A stretch of DNA of 64,000 nucleotides from Gonocerus acuteangulatus (GCA_946811695.1 OX328125.1:99928643-99992642), one strand, 5' to 3'. Positions 34,563-45,630 are shown, counted from the stretch's first letter. Notes: generated from the letters alone by a model not told the origin. Program-made: numbers and translations.

Positions 34563-35048
34563 ATAGATTTTTTAAAACAAAATCATATTGAGGCTTATTT
34601 AGCCGAATCCCAACCATTCCATCTTTGCTTATCACCTCGACGGCTAACTATCTAATCATCATTATTAATATTATATTTAAAAAAAACAAAAACAATACAA
34701 ATAAAGAATAGTTTCAGTTATACTAGATTAAAACTTATAACTAAGTAAGAATGACCTTAATTAAATGCTTCATTTTGTTGCTGTTTTTTAATATATATTT
34801 ATATATGGACCACACATTATTTTCTTTAAAAAATTATAAACACGTAGTTTGGTTAGGATTTTCTTTAAAGTGGTACTACAATTACATGATTCCAGTATAC
34901 TTTTTAAAATAAGGTTTAATTTATTTTCCACCCCACATTCAGTGAAAATTTGAAAAAACAATTTTTTAACTGAGCTCTCAACTTATAAACTTACTTTCTC
35001 ATAATTTGAACAAGTGTCATATAATCATTCATTTTAATATATAATATA

Positions 35049-35405
35049 AAGTTTTATATCATTTTTATTGTTTCATAACGTTTTGTCCATCGCAAGCCTA
35101 ACTTAATTTCACTTTTAATATTTAAGTTTATATCATTTTAATTTGCTGTTATGGAATTGTCTTTAAACCATTTCCTTCTTATTAAAATGAATTCTTTCAT
35201 TTATCCCCCCCCCCAGGTGAATTGAATTTTCCATGCAATTTTCTATTAATCTAAATATGCCAAGCCTCTTTATTATTGACATATTTACACCCAGCAGTTT
35301 TATTATATTTTTATATCTGCTTTCTTTTGTCTGAGATATTTATATCCTCTGACTACTCCATTATTTAAATACGCTTGCAATTTGAGCACAATATTGTTGC
35401 AAAAT

Positions 35406-35439
<34 letters not shown>

Positions 35440-36518
35440 CGAGGACCCTAAGTGGCAGATACTATAGAGGAATCTGATTCATGACTGTACAGCACACTAG
35501 GGAGATAGTGTGGTCAGTACTATGCTCCAGCCGCCTGATTTTCCCCTAGGCTGCTTCGACACCTCAAGCCATTAGCACCCAGGGTATCCATTGGTCAATT
35601 TATTAAAGGCTGGGTTGACCTAGGGACTGCCAGTGAGGCCAAATTCAACCCAAGAACGAAGACATTAGAAGAAAAAATCTTTATTGTTTGCTCGAGATTC
35701 GCTCTCAGGTGCTCCAGTTTATTAGTCCAGTGCTCTACCACTGAGCTAACCTCGACCCCTCGCCAAATCAAATTAATCCCCCTTTAATTTATTTAGTATA
35801 AGTCCTTATTGAAATTCCCAAATAGCTTTAATTCATTGTTGTCTATAGCTGCAACAAAAATATCTAAATTTGTTTTTCTTAGATACCCCTATTTCCTATG
35901 ACAAAAGGGCTATCCTTAAAGAAGAGCTCATAAACCTTAAGATTTGAAAGAGAAGCTTTAATATAATGGAAAATGTCAACAACAAAATGTGAAAGTTTAT
36001 TTGGAACAAAAAGTTTTTAATACTTTCCTTTTGGCTCAATTAACATAAATCCTGCATCAATTACTTTTTCAATCATAGAAAGAAAAACCTTAGTTACAGA
36101 TTATTACATGAAAAGGTATAGAACATAACATATTAATATTATATTTAAAAAAACAAAAACAATACAAATAAAGAATAGTTTCAGTTATACTAGATTAAAA
36201 CTTATAACTAAGTAAGTATAACCTTAATTAAATGCTTCATTTTGTTGCTATTTTTTAATATATATTTATATATGGACCACACATTATTTTCTTTAAAAAA
36301 TTATACACAGGTAGTTTGGTTAGGATTTTCTTTGAAGTGGTACTACAATTACATGATTCCAGTATACTTTTTAAAATAAGGGTTAATTTATTTTCCACCC
36401 CACATTCAGTGAAAATTTGAAAAATAATTTTTTTAACTGAGCTCTCAACTTATAAACTTACTTTCTCATAATTTGAACAAGTGTCATATAATCATTCATT
36501 TTAATATATAATATAAAG
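35049..36518 (+). repeat. Tandem duplication, copy 2
   Basis: Direct repeat of copy 1, with a full SINE (35404-35763) and no palindromic insertion. It ends exactly where a Helitron-F-type 3' region begins (36519-36639). Confidence 0.9.
35404..35763 (-). mobile_element. tRNA-headed SINE family M, full length
   Basis: On the minus strand: head GGGGTCGAGGTTAGCTCAGT GGTAGAGCAC (A box) and a degenerate B box, a conserved body (GGTTGAATTTGGCCTCACTG; CGGCTGGAGCATAGTACTG) and the end GGTCCTCGTGGCCA followed by poly-T in sense (poly-A on plus). Other copies: 45943-46290, 50530-50752, 56030-56165, 57915-58010. Confidence 0.85.
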
Positions 36519-36639
36519 TAGGAGTACCATGACATGCTGGGTAACAGGTATTTAATATGAAACATGTGTAGCATGCCACACCCGGTAACACCTATTTAAT
36601 ATAAAGTAGATGTAGCATGGCACACCGGGTAACAGCTAG
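36519..36639 (+). mobile_element. Helitron family F 3' end with two degenerate repeats of the terminus
   Basis: Three successive variants of GTAGCATGGCACACCGGGTAACAG occur about 45 bp apart; only the last ends in CTAG (36636-36639). It abuts the TC of the next Helitron with no spacer. Confidence 0.75.
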
Positions 36640-37800
36640 TCTACTATATATTTGTCAAATACCACTCACTCATCTATCATCCCCCAGCCCAAACCGCTCG
36701 ACAGAAAATTTTGAAATTTTGCATGGACACTCCCTATATAACGTAGGCACTCGCTAAGAAAGGATTTTTTGATATTCGAAATTTTAAGTATTTTTAGGGG
36801 GGTTTAAAGTTTTAGTTGGTTAGGGCAGGCAAGCCTTGACAGCGTGCGTTGCTAGGACGATAAAGAACAGCTGTTACCTTACATTATCTATTTCATAGTA
36901 TTATTTTTAATTGAGGTTAATTTCAACTATGATGGAAGTCCTTGAATTACTAGAAATAAACTGTCACTCATAGAGTTTTAATTGCGTTTCTTTTCTCCCT
37001 GTTCCCGTCAGATAGGCTTGCCATATTTTTGGAGAGTTAACCCGGGACACATTAATATGGGATGGGCATACCAGGGGGGGGGGGGGGGGTTGGGAATAAA
37101 AACAGTACAAATTATAAGCAAAATGGTGAGTTTTAAGCCTAGCAAGTAACGGGAAGTGGGGATCCTGAACTGTTAGTCTACCCAAACCTTAAAAATAAGA
37201 ACGGAACTTTTTTTGCTACTTGATTTTCTTAAAAAAATCTCTCAGCCAAATAGTAGTGTCTGGCAGCTGGCAGCGCTGTGCAGATAGTTCCAGCGTTTTA
37301 CAGTTAGATTACTTCTCATATCTTTGACACTGTGAGCAGTAGTAAAAATTTTGATTGTAGAAAAGTAACCGATTTATAAAAGATTCTTATAAACATGAAT
37401 TCATTACTTTTTACATCTTACAGCCTTTTCCGGGACATTGATAAAACCGGGCGGGACACCGAAACAATTGCAAAATACCGGGACAGTCCCGGTCAAACCG
37501 TGATGTATGGTAAGCCTATCCTTAGAGTTTTCTAGGTGAGGCAATAATATCCGGAACCCTTGCACAGCCTCCTCGCCTATAACCTTGGTAATGCTCGCAA
37601 ATATAATGGGTGTTTCCAAATAACTTTTTGGAAACATAAAATTTTAAATTTTAACGCCCATTGAATAACATATAGTATGACGGGAACCGTGCTATAATAA
37701 ACTGCACAAAATTGCAAAGTAACGTAATTTTAATGAAACATTATTTAACGCAATAAAATAACTACTTATCTGCCGTGACGAAGCACGGGTATTCAGCTAG
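36640..37800 (+). mobile_element. Helitron family G, first of three in tandem
   Basis: 5' TCTACTATATATTTGTCAAA; 3' hairpin CCGTG-ACGAAG-CACGG then GTATTCAGCTAG (CTAG 37797-37800). Typical animal Helitron ends. A TIR-bearing insert is at 37012-37520. No Rep/helicase. Confidence 0.9.
37012..37520. mobile_element. Putative DNA transposon nested in Helitron G1
   Basis: GATAGGCTTGCCATAT at left and ATGTATGGTAAGCCTATC at right are inverted, and CCGGGACA-type words lie inside both ends. The neighbouring G2 copy lacks this block between comparable flanks. G run at 37075-37090. Superfamily and target duplication unclear. Confidence 0.55.
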
Positions 37801-38490
37801 TCTACTATATATTTGTCAAATACCACTCACTGACCTATCATCCCCCAGCCCAAACCGCTCGACAGAAAATTTTGAAATTTTGCATGGACACTCCCCATAT
37901 AACGTAGGCGCTCACTAAGAAAGGATTTTTTGATATTCGAATTTTTAATTATTTTTAAAGGGGTTTAAAGTTTTAGTTGGTAAGAGCATGCATGCCTAGG
38001 CAGCATGCGTTGCTAGGACGATAACAGAACATCTGTTACCGTACTGTATCTATTTCATAGTATTATTTCTAATTGAGGTTAATTTCCACTATGATGGCAG
38101 TCCTTGAATTACAAGAAATAAACTATGATTTTGTCCCTCATACAGTTTACGCCCTGGTGATGGTCCGTCCGAGGTAATAATATCCCGAACCACTTGACAC
38201 AAACATTTGAAATTTTGCATGGACAATCTGTTTAGAATGTAAACACTCGCTAAGAAAGGTTTTTTTGATATTCAAATGTTTAACTACTTTTAGGGGGGGT
38301 TTGAATTATTAAGGAGTTCCTCATCGGCTCAAAAATGGTTCGATTTTGATGACATTTGGTACAAAAATCTTTCTTCTGTGCAATAAGAAGCTGTACAAAA
38401 TTATCTAGTAGCTTTATTTTTGATCATACCTTATTTAACGCAATGTAAATACTACTTATCGGCCGTGGTGAAGCACGGGTAGTCAGCTAG
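37801..38490 (+). mobile_element. Helitron family G, second in tandem
   Basis: TC at 37801 directly after the CTAG of the first copy; 3' hairpin CCGTG-GTGAAG-CACGG and CTAG at 38487-38490. Shorter than G1 (690 bp). Confidence 0.9.
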
Positions 38491-39437
38491 TCTACTATAT
38501 ATTTGTCAACTTCAACTCACTCACTCACTGACCTATCATCGCCCCCAACCAATTGACAGAAAAATTCGAAATTTTGCATGGACACTCTCTTTAGGATGAA
38601 AACTCTCGCTAAAAAAGGTTTTTTTGATATTCAATTTTTTAGAGAGGGTTTGAATTATTAAGAATTTCCTCAGCGGCTCAAAAATGGCCCGTTTTTGATG
38701 ACATTTGTACGAAAATCTTTCTTCTCATTTGAAAAGTCAAGATTAATAACCAACTGAATCCGTTTACTGGAACATGGTTTTTGGAGCAAAAGTTGCGCGA
38801 AAAAAAATCGTAACGCTTAAGTTTTCGTTTCCATATGCTTGCAGGTACTCGTTATACAGGTTCCTTAACGTAGGAAAACGAATGAAACCATTTTTGAAAC
38901 GATGTATGTAACCGTTTGCGGGAAAAATCGATAGAACTACTTTTCCAAACTAATTATCTGTTTAGGTATTGAGAAACGATGATTGGTTCACTTGAATCTT
39001 GTACCAGGTATGTGACATTCATCTAATCTAAGATATTTAAACTAAGATATATCGTTTGGAAATAAGGAAAAACAATTGTATTAATGGACATGAAGAGTTT
39101 TCGGATCTTAGTATATTTTCTAAAATATCTCGTTGAATTTAATACAAAAAAGATTATGCTGCAATGTTTGATGGGGCGATGTCAATAGGAGAAATAAGTG
39201 CTTAGAGTTTAGTCTCTGTTTACCTAACATTTTAAGGGGTTGTTGCATTTTTTTTTTTACTCCCCAAGGGAAAACAGCACGGTTACCTTCTCCACGTGGT
39301 GTTTCCTGGGTAACTATTAAGTCCGTGCAATAATAATCTGTACAAAATTATGTAGTTGCGTTAATTTTGTTCATTCCGTATTTAACGCAATATAAAAACT
39401 ACTCATCGTCCGTGGCGAAGCTTGGGTAGTCAGCTAG
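38491..39437 (+). mobile_element. Helitron family G, third in tandem
   Basis: TC at 38491, CTAG at 39434-39437 followed by T. The 3' hairpin is weakened (CCGTG versus CTTGG). The interior 38680-39230 resembles the middle of HINE-B (for example AAAAAATCGTAACGCTTA, GGAGAAATAAGTGCTTA). Confidence 0.88.
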
Positions 39438-40079
39438 TTTTATATATTAGATATTAGCCATGCTTATTTCCTAGAATGATAGGTTCTGATGATACTGTTC
39501 TTTGTGTTGATCGTAAATGAAGCCGAACACACCAACAATAATAGTAATATCTTACGTGCTTCTTTCTTGAAGGATAAGTAAACTGAGATAAGTCTTCTAA
39601 GAAACCAGGCATGTATTGTAATTTAACTTATTTTATTACGGGATTCATTTATTTAAAATTGAATTATTGTTAGAATTTAAATGATTATAATACATTTTTA
39701 TTTTTAGCAATTATGAACATGTGCTTATTCATGGAATAAAGATGCAGATTAATTAAACTGTATTTGAAGAGTTCACCGAACTTGAAACCTGAACGTTGAA
39801 AGTTCAATGATAAAATTAGAATAACTTTTAGTTATTCAAATATTTATTTATTTATATTGATTACAGAGCTCTTAAATGTAGCGGTTTGTTCTTATCCAAA
39901 TGTTCGCACTAGAAACGAGGAACCGTTATAAAAGTTAAAAAATTATAAATAGTGTATTTACTGTTATTCTTGGACGAAACAAGTTGAAAAGATTCAACGT
40001 GGTCTTTTCAACTTGTTATACCATTAATTATTATAATTGTCGTTAATTTATATTATCATTATATGATAAGTCTTAGTAC
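39438..40079. other. Unassigned AT-rich stretch
   Basis: A small hairpin AACAAGTTGAAAAGA / TCTTTTCAACTTGTT lies at 39979-40019. No gene. Confidence 0.45.
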
Positions 40080-40087
40080 GTAGTTAG

Positions 40088-40336
40088 CAGTGTTGGGCAT
40101 TATTCGAATGATTATTCAAATAAATTTTTAGTGAATGATTATTCAAATAAATGTTTAGTGAATGATGAATAATTCACTGAACTATAATATTCACACGGTA
40201 CATCATGAATTATTCACAGAATTATTCGTTATTCATTATTCGTTATTCATCATTCATTATTCATCATTCGTTATTATTTATTTCTAGTTGGTCTACTGAT
40301 TAATCCTACTCAAACACGTATATATATATATATATA

Positions 40337-40394
<58 letters not shown>

Positions 40395-40611
40395 CATATT
40401 TCCGGCTGCCAACATCATAATAAATCTATCATTATTCACTAAAATATGTTTATTCTGATTGATCATTCGAATAATTTGCGAATAAAACATAATCTTTATT
40501 CACAGAATATCGAATAATGAATAAAAGTAATTATTCTTCATTCATGAATGAAATAATACATTTATTCATTAATCTTTATTCATCATTCTGAATAATTTTT
40601 GCCCAACACTG
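40088..40611. mobile_element. hAT-type MITE with perfect 8-bp target duplication
   Basis: Ends CAGTGTTGGGCA and TGCCCAACACTG; flanking GTAGTTAG at 40080-40087 and 40612-40619. Eight-bp duplications and CAGNGTTGGGCA-like TIRs fit the hAT superfamily. The interior consists of ATTATTCG-type words and a (TA)/(TG) microsatellite (40319-40397). Confidence 0.9.
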
Positions 40612-40619
40612 GTAGTTAG

Positions 40620-40984
40620 TAGTATAAGTCAGGGTTTTTGTGACATTTTTCCTCAATAAATAATTGTTGACCTCAACTTTAATCACTACAGTGTTAAACC
40701 TAGAAATAGTGTGTGTGTGTGGTATAGAGGTGCACATGTGTTACTGTATTTTTTGTCTTTTATTCAATAAATTAAATTTTAAAAATTAAAAAAAAAAAAA
40801 AATTGAAAAGATACAGGGTCACAACAAAAATAATGTAGACATTCTACACTCTTCAAAAAATTAAGTAATATCAAGGGAGTTTTTTCTCTATCATAATTAT
40901 TAAATATTTCAGATGCTGAAAATTATTCCAAAATTGAGAATAGGTAAATTAATTATATATATATATATTTAAACAAAAACATAT
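40620..40984. other. Spacer
   Basis: Poly-A near 40789-40802; nothing else recognised. Confidence 0.4.
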
Positions 40985-41115
40985 TATACGAAGGTAGGGA
41001 TTGTCGGGGTTCGGTGATTACTTCTTAATAAAACAACATTTTACAAGTGCAAATGGTTTTATTGTTGCCGACGTTTCGGTTAGAAATTCAAGCCTTCATC
41101 AGGACGATGAGAAGA
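40985..41115 (-). mobile_element. Penelope-like fragment with hammerhead motif
   Basis: GTAGGGATTGTCGGGGTTCGG ... AAATGGTTTTATTGTTGCC parallels the inserts in both HINE-B copies. It is truncated after the ribozyme motif. Confidence 0.6.
41064..41108 (-). ncRNA. Hammerhead-ribozyme-like motif
   Basis: Minus strand CTGATGA (plus 41096-41102), free A, partially decayed stem II (GGCTT/TAACC), GAAA, linker ACGT, C17. Core intact, stem II weak. Confidence 0.65.
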
Positions 41116-41339
41116 TTGAGAACTATACCTCACAGATGCGGGATCATTTCTCACAGTCGAAAAAATACATATTAGACATTTTCTTGGAAATGTTTTAAAC
41201 ATTTTAGGTTTAAAAAAACTGCCTTTCTTACTTAACTTCACGGTAATTCATACATACATGATTTCATAAATTCTATAATGTTTGTATTCTAAATGTAATT
41301 GTAAATGTTTGTATCTTTGGGGTGGGTGAAAGTTGTATT

Positions 41340-41472
41340 TATGTGTGGACTGTCGTCCGTCATGAGTTCATTCGTGTCGTTTGATAGATTTAATCTGTCA
41401 CATTTTTTGGAGTCAGTTAGTATGTGTTTAACGATCAAGTTTTTGTTGTTGATGGCAGAAACTGGCCAGTCC
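41340..41472 (-). pseudogene. Non-LTR retrotransposon C-terminal fragment
   Basis: Minus frame reads NKNLIVKHILTDSKKCDRLN and LSNDTNEL, matching the '(L)TVKHIL..C' block after the RNase H domain of jockey-type ORF2. Short and truncated. Confidence 0.55.
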
Positions 41473-41475
41473 TGG

Positions 41476-41800
41476 CATTAAATGGCTTTTGACCGTGTGC
41501 TTTGGGGCAAAATTCAAGCGAAAAAAATCGTAATGCTTCCCTTTGTGGTCCCCAAGATCTTGCTTCCCTTTGTGGTCCCCAAGATCTTGCTTCCCTTTGT
41601 GGTCCCCAAGATCTTGCTTCCCTTTGTGGTCCCCAAGATCTTGCTTCCCTTTGAGATTTCATTTTGCATTTATACATTTATTTACATTTTTCACGTAAGA
41701 TTAAGACAAAACATTAACTGTTTCTGTTCTAAGCTATGCGTATTGAACTAGGAATAAAAATGAAAACGTTAAGATGACACCGTTTCTGCGGATTTTTTGC
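41476..41800 (+). mobile_element. HINE-B fragment with a 27-bp tandem repeat
   Basis: TTTGGGGCAAAATTCAAGCG plus AAAAAAATCGTAATGCTTCC, then four copies of a 27-bp unit (TTCCCTTTGTGGTCCCCAAG ATCTTGC, 41537-41644), then the B-type 3' region ending ACGTTAAGATGACACCGTTTC. The unit length is a multiple of three, giving an ORF with LPFVVPKIL repeats; I take this as coincidence. Confidence 0.65.
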
Positions 41801-42154
41801 GACATGCGTTTTTCGTCAGCATATTTGCATTACGTAATCGGGTGGACGTCATAACCATGTTCCCTCCCTAAAGGACCGGAGAAAACATGCAAGACCTTTG
41901 ACATATTTCCAGCTGCACGTATAATATTTTCCGACTATAGTTTGGTTTTCGCTTTAGTATGTTTATAAACCACTATATAACGAAGGACTGCTGCAATCAT
42001 TGTGGTAAATCAGTCATTATATCCTAAGCTTATAATTTAACTGAACTTGACTTCTGAAGTCACGAACTTTCTAAAAGTCAGGGTCAATGTTTATAAATAC
42101 TGACGTGAAATAGTCTATGGATCTAAAAAAGTACCAGTTGATTTTTTTCCTACA
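41801..42154. other. Unassigned spacer
   Basis: Nothing recognised. Confidence 0.4.
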
Positions 42155-42162
42155 GCTCAAAT

Positions 42163-43143
42163 CAGAGATGGGCATAATTTTATTTATAAATAAAAATACG
42201 AATTTATTCGTACTTCATATATTTGTGAATACGAATATAAATAAATTCGTACTTTATATATTTGTCAATACGAATATAAATAAATTCGTACTTCATATAT
42301 TTGTGAATACGAATATAAATAAATTCGTATTCTTAAGTGTACATACGAATTTATTTTTATTCACATATATTAAATATAAAAATACAAATAAAATTTTATT
42401 CGCAAATTTTTCTGCGAATAAAAAGAAATTCACAGAAAAAATTGTAAATAATCACAAAAAATGTGAATATTTACAAAAAATCAAGTGATTACAAAAAAAA
42501 TCACATTAAAATAAATAAAAATTTATTCACATTATAATTTGAGAATAAAAATTTATTCACAATAAAATTCGCAAATAAATTATGAATTTATTCGTATTAA
42601 GATAACGAAAGTTATTGAAGGTGATTTTTTTTTTTTTTTTTTCTTGATGGAGGTAAAGATGACAAACTGTGTCCCTGCATCATGGCTGGTGGTCTCGCGG
42701 CGGACTCGGAGTAAACAAAAAATCTAGGCGCTAATAACCTAGACGTTAAACGCCTTAAAAAAAAATCACCTTTAATACGAATAAATTCATAATTTATTTG
42801 CGAATTTTATTGTGAATAATTTTTTTTCGTATATTTTAATGTGATTTTTTTTGTAATCACTTGATTTTTTGTAAATATTCACATTTTTTGTGATTATTTA
42901 CAATTTTGTCGGTGAATTTATTTTTATTCGCAGAAAAATTTGCGAATAAAATTTTATTTGTATTTTTATATTTAATGTATGTGAATAAAAATAAATTCGT
43001 ATTCACACTTATGAATATGAATTTATTTATATTCGTATTCACAAATACATGAAGTACGAATTTATTTATATTCGTATTTACAAATATATGAAGTACGAAT
43101 AAATTCGTATTTTTATTTATAAATAAAATTATGCCCATCTCTG
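42163..43143. mobile_element. hAT-type palindromic MITE with nested SINE
   Basis: Ends CAGAGATGGGCATAATTTTA and TAAAATTATGCCCATCTCTG; flanks GCTCAAAT (42155-42162) and GTTCAAAT (43144-43151), an 8-bp target duplication with one mismatch. Both arms (about 440 bp) are full of GAATAAATTCGTATT-like words. A SINE occupies the centre (42625-42780). Confidence 0.85.
42625..42780 (+). mobile_element. Truncated SINE in the centre of the hAT MITE
   Basis: A CATGGCTGGTGGTCTCGCGG head trace and the tail TAGGCGCTAATAACCTAGAC then GTTAAACGCCTTAAAAAAAA, the same tail type as the 5S and K SINEs. Flanked by AGGTGATTTTT and AAAAATCACCT. Confidence 0.65.
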
Positions 43144-43371
43144 GTTCAAATGCAATCAGTTGTGAACGAACAATAAAACAAAAAATAAATCTGAAAGAAT
43201 TATTGTGTTTTTTTTTTATTTCATATTTTTATATTTTTCTTCTTCTTCTTTTTTATTTGTGTGTTGTTGAAAACTTTATTTGTTTTATATTTTAGCAAAT
43301 TTCTATAGGAATATAAATTTCATCCTAACTTAGGAATGTTACATTAACCAACTAAATCTTACTTAAAAAAT
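43144..43371. other. Spacer
   Basis: T/C-rich patches; nothing recognised. Confidence 0.35.
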
Positions 43372-43513
43372 TGAATATCAAGAAATCCTTTCTTAGCGAG
43401 TGTATACGTCCTTAAGGGAGTGTCGTGCAAAATTTCAAAATTTTCCGTCAAGTGGTTTGGGCTGGGCGTTGATAAGTCAGTGAGTGAGTGGTATTTGACA
43501 AATATGTAGTAGA
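43372..43513 (-). mobile_element. Helitron family G 5'-end fragment
   Basis: Minus strand begins TCTACTACATATTTGTCAAA (43513) and continues ACCACTCACTCACTGAC to CACTCGCTAAGAAAGGATT; about 140 bp. Confidence 0.8.
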
Positions 43514-43840
43514 TATTTAGCCAGCTGATGTGTGGATTCTGCACAGGTGTTACCCCTTATTTATTCTTGGTAATACATGGTTTTGCTCTAGCTTGTGGAT
43601 GATGGAAGAGCGATTAATCTTCAGATTCGCCATGAATCTCGTGATGAATAGGAGCACAAACACTTTAGAACAAAAGCTTTCCAAGTTGAACGATATAAGT
43701 TTCACACTTGTTTATAAGGTGACCCAATAACCCAGATAAACTTTTACCTTATCACTAAAGAAAGATTCGATTTATTTCTACTGTACGATGAACAATATGG
43801 TATTTTTTATTTGTTTAAGTGTTGACGTTTACATATACAG
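43514..43840. other. Spacer
   Basis: A 66-codon frame at 43530-43730 has no recognisable motif. Confidence 0.35.
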
Positions 43841-44470
43841 ATTAGATTAGATTAGATAACGGGTGCCCGGATAACCGAGGAACCGCGCCGAGGTCTACAA
43901 TACCTATTGTGCCGCCCGACGTGTCGTTGTGTTATAAAACCAGACCCGTGTCAGAGATGAACCTCCTTAAAGTTGTAAGGTTCAGTTCCGGTATTCTCCT
44001 TGGATCATCAATTATCGCCGCTCCCGAAGTGCAGGTACCTCTTGGCTGCCAGAGTCGTGCATCTACATACGATGTGGTATGGGGTTTCGTCGTCTTAGGA
44101 GCATAGACGGCTTCATGTTCTATTGGTGAGTCCCATGGTGTAGATGTGTCACCGTAGTTTACAGTGCCCCGTAAGGAGGGCTGTTAGTAACTTCACCTTG
44201 CTTCTGCAAGGTCTTCCTCTCATGTTCAGCTTCAGCCCATCTACGAATGCTCAATCTGGCAACTGCCAGTGCAATTCCACATATTGGCTCTGGTGAAAAA
44301 GGTATCGTGGATGCCCCAATGTTAGCAAACTCATCAGCTCTCTCATTTCCCGGTATGCCAGAGTGCCCTGGTACCCATTCCAGTTTGACCCCGTTTTTAC
44401 GGCCCAGATTGTTTAGGCTGCCTTTACATTCTTGTACAATCTTCAGGATGTTAAACTGTACAAATACTGC
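43841..44470 (-). pseudogene. Non-LTR retrotransposon 3' end: RNase H, zinc knuckle and microsatellite tail
   Basis: Minus strand shows VKLEWVPGHSGIPGNERADE (last RNase H block with catalytic His/Asp region), IGASTIPFSPEPICGIAL, RRWAEAEHERKTL, then after a frameshift ALLTGHCKLR, HIYTMGLTNRT and DDETPYHIVCRC, LAAKRYL. This is the ordered C-terminus of I/R1/jockey-group ORF2. The element ends in (ATCTA)n (AGATTAGATTAGATTAGAT on plus, 43841-43860), a usual 3' tail for such elements. Multiple stops; dead. Confidence 0.85.
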
Positions 44471-45149
44471 GGTTAAATGCTGCCAAACTCACGTTTCTAT
44501 CTGTTTTAGTTCCAGAAATATGCCGTTCTAAAGGTTATTTCGAGAAAAAAAAAGTGTTTATTGTAGGAAACCCCATTTTCACTGCTTGTAAACATCATTT
44601 TTCAACTTTATATCATTCTCTTAATATCAGCATTAAATTTTCTTTAACCCCAATGTACTTTCAATGTTCACATGAGTTTTTTTCAAACCGCAATAACATT
44701 TCAAACTGTGAATCTTAATAAAGAAATTCTAGTTGGCCAGAAATCTAGTTGGTAGAAAGTCTCCTACATTTTGGTCTAGTTTGACCCCCTTTACCATTGT
44801 CATCTTCTTATAATACACCATGGGTACATCGATGGCCTAGAATGAAAACCTTGTATCTCAAAAATAAAATTAATTAACTTTTTTACCTAATTAGATAAAT
44901 ATTATGGTTACTGAGAAACCCGCAAGGCTTGCTTCTTCGTCTATATAGTCCAGGATGAGTAAGATAAAGTTTCTTTGACACTCAAGGATTGTCAAATAGA
45001 ATCTTATCCATCTAATAACGTATAAAAGTTATTAACGTTATTTTTTAAATACGAGGTTTTCATTCTAGGCCATCGACATAGTATTCTACAAAACATTATA
45101 GATTTTTATGAAATATACAACAGAAATAATTTGTTTAAAAGGAAATTTC
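44471..45149. other. Unassigned AT-rich stretch
   Basis: The phrase GGCCTAGAATGAAAACCTTGTAT near 44833 and its mirror ATACGAGGTTTTCATTCTAGGCC near 45050 form an inverted pair about 215 bp apart, possibly a small MITE (44825-45080). Confidence 0.4.
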
Positions 45150-45375
45150 CCAGTTGCCGTGAGTGTTAAGGCTCGTACATTTCAAAAGGTTTTGGGCTAG
45201 ATTAGATCAACTACGGATAATGGCTCTTCTTTTTTTTTAAAAAAAATAATAAAATGAAATAAATAACGTCAGCTCTATATTGGCCAGAAAAGGGTGATAA
45301 TAACCTGAAGAAAAGCGTTCCCAAAAATCTTGGTTATGTATGAGTGGACTTCAGCACAGAAATACTGGCTAAAAA
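45150..45375 (+). mobile_element. Degraded SINE family L
   Basis: TTGCCGTGAGTGTTAAGGCTC head remnant and body GTCAGCTCTATATTGGCCAG AAAAGGGTGATAATAACC, parallel to the copies at 45425 and 62783. Confidence 0.6.
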
Positions 45376-45424
45376 GAAATTTCAAGTCAGCTCAGTATAT
45401 GTACCGCAGAAGCGAGTACAATTG

Positions 45425-45630
45425 GAGGCCCGGTAGCCCGTGAGCGTTAAGGCGTGAGCACTTATCACTCCGTGCCAAAGGTCGTGGGTTCCATTCCCAC
45501 TAGGGGTGGTGGCTTTTCTTCCGAAAAAAGAAAAGGCATCAGCCCTATCATGGCTAGAAAGGGGTGGTAACCTTTAGGAAACCCGTCCCAATACTCGTAG
45601 TTAATAATAATGGACGTTAAAATTAAAATA
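45425..45630 (+). mobile_element. tRNA-headed SINE family L
   Basis: Head GGCCCGGTAGCCCGTGAGCG TTAAGGCGTGAGCAC (Ser/Leu-type A-box region), B box GTGGGTTCCATTCCCAC; body ends TTAATAATAATGGACGTTAA. The second copy at 62783-63000 aligns throughout. Confidence 0.8.

Larger units (their letters stand above)
33913..34663. mobile_element. Penelope-like palindromic element with target duplication
   Basis: Flanked by the direct repeat ATTAATATTAT (33902-33912 and 34664-34674). The homologous site in copy 2 has a single ATTAATATTAT (36132-36142), the empty site. The arms start AAGTAAAGATGGAATGGTTG and are mirrored to 34630, after which 33 extra bases (34631-34663) occur on the right side only. A one-sided extension of about that size and inverted terminal repeats are known for Penelope elements. 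Each arm has a hammerhead-like motif. No RT coding. Confidence 0.8.
33209..35048 (+). repeat. Tandem duplication, copy 1
   Basis: Starts TTTTATATCATTTTTATTGT and ends AATATATAATATAAAG. The same sequence begins again at 35049 and ends at 36518 with only scattered differences. Copy 1 carries a palindromic insertion (33913-34663) absent from copy 2, and only a stub of the SINE that copy 2 has in full. Confidence 0.9.

Noticed and set aside
41435..41751. ORFs with repeated LPFVVPKIL / WGPQREARS
   Set aside because: They arise from a 27-bp tandem repeat in a HINE-B fragment, open on both strands because the unit is a multiple of three.
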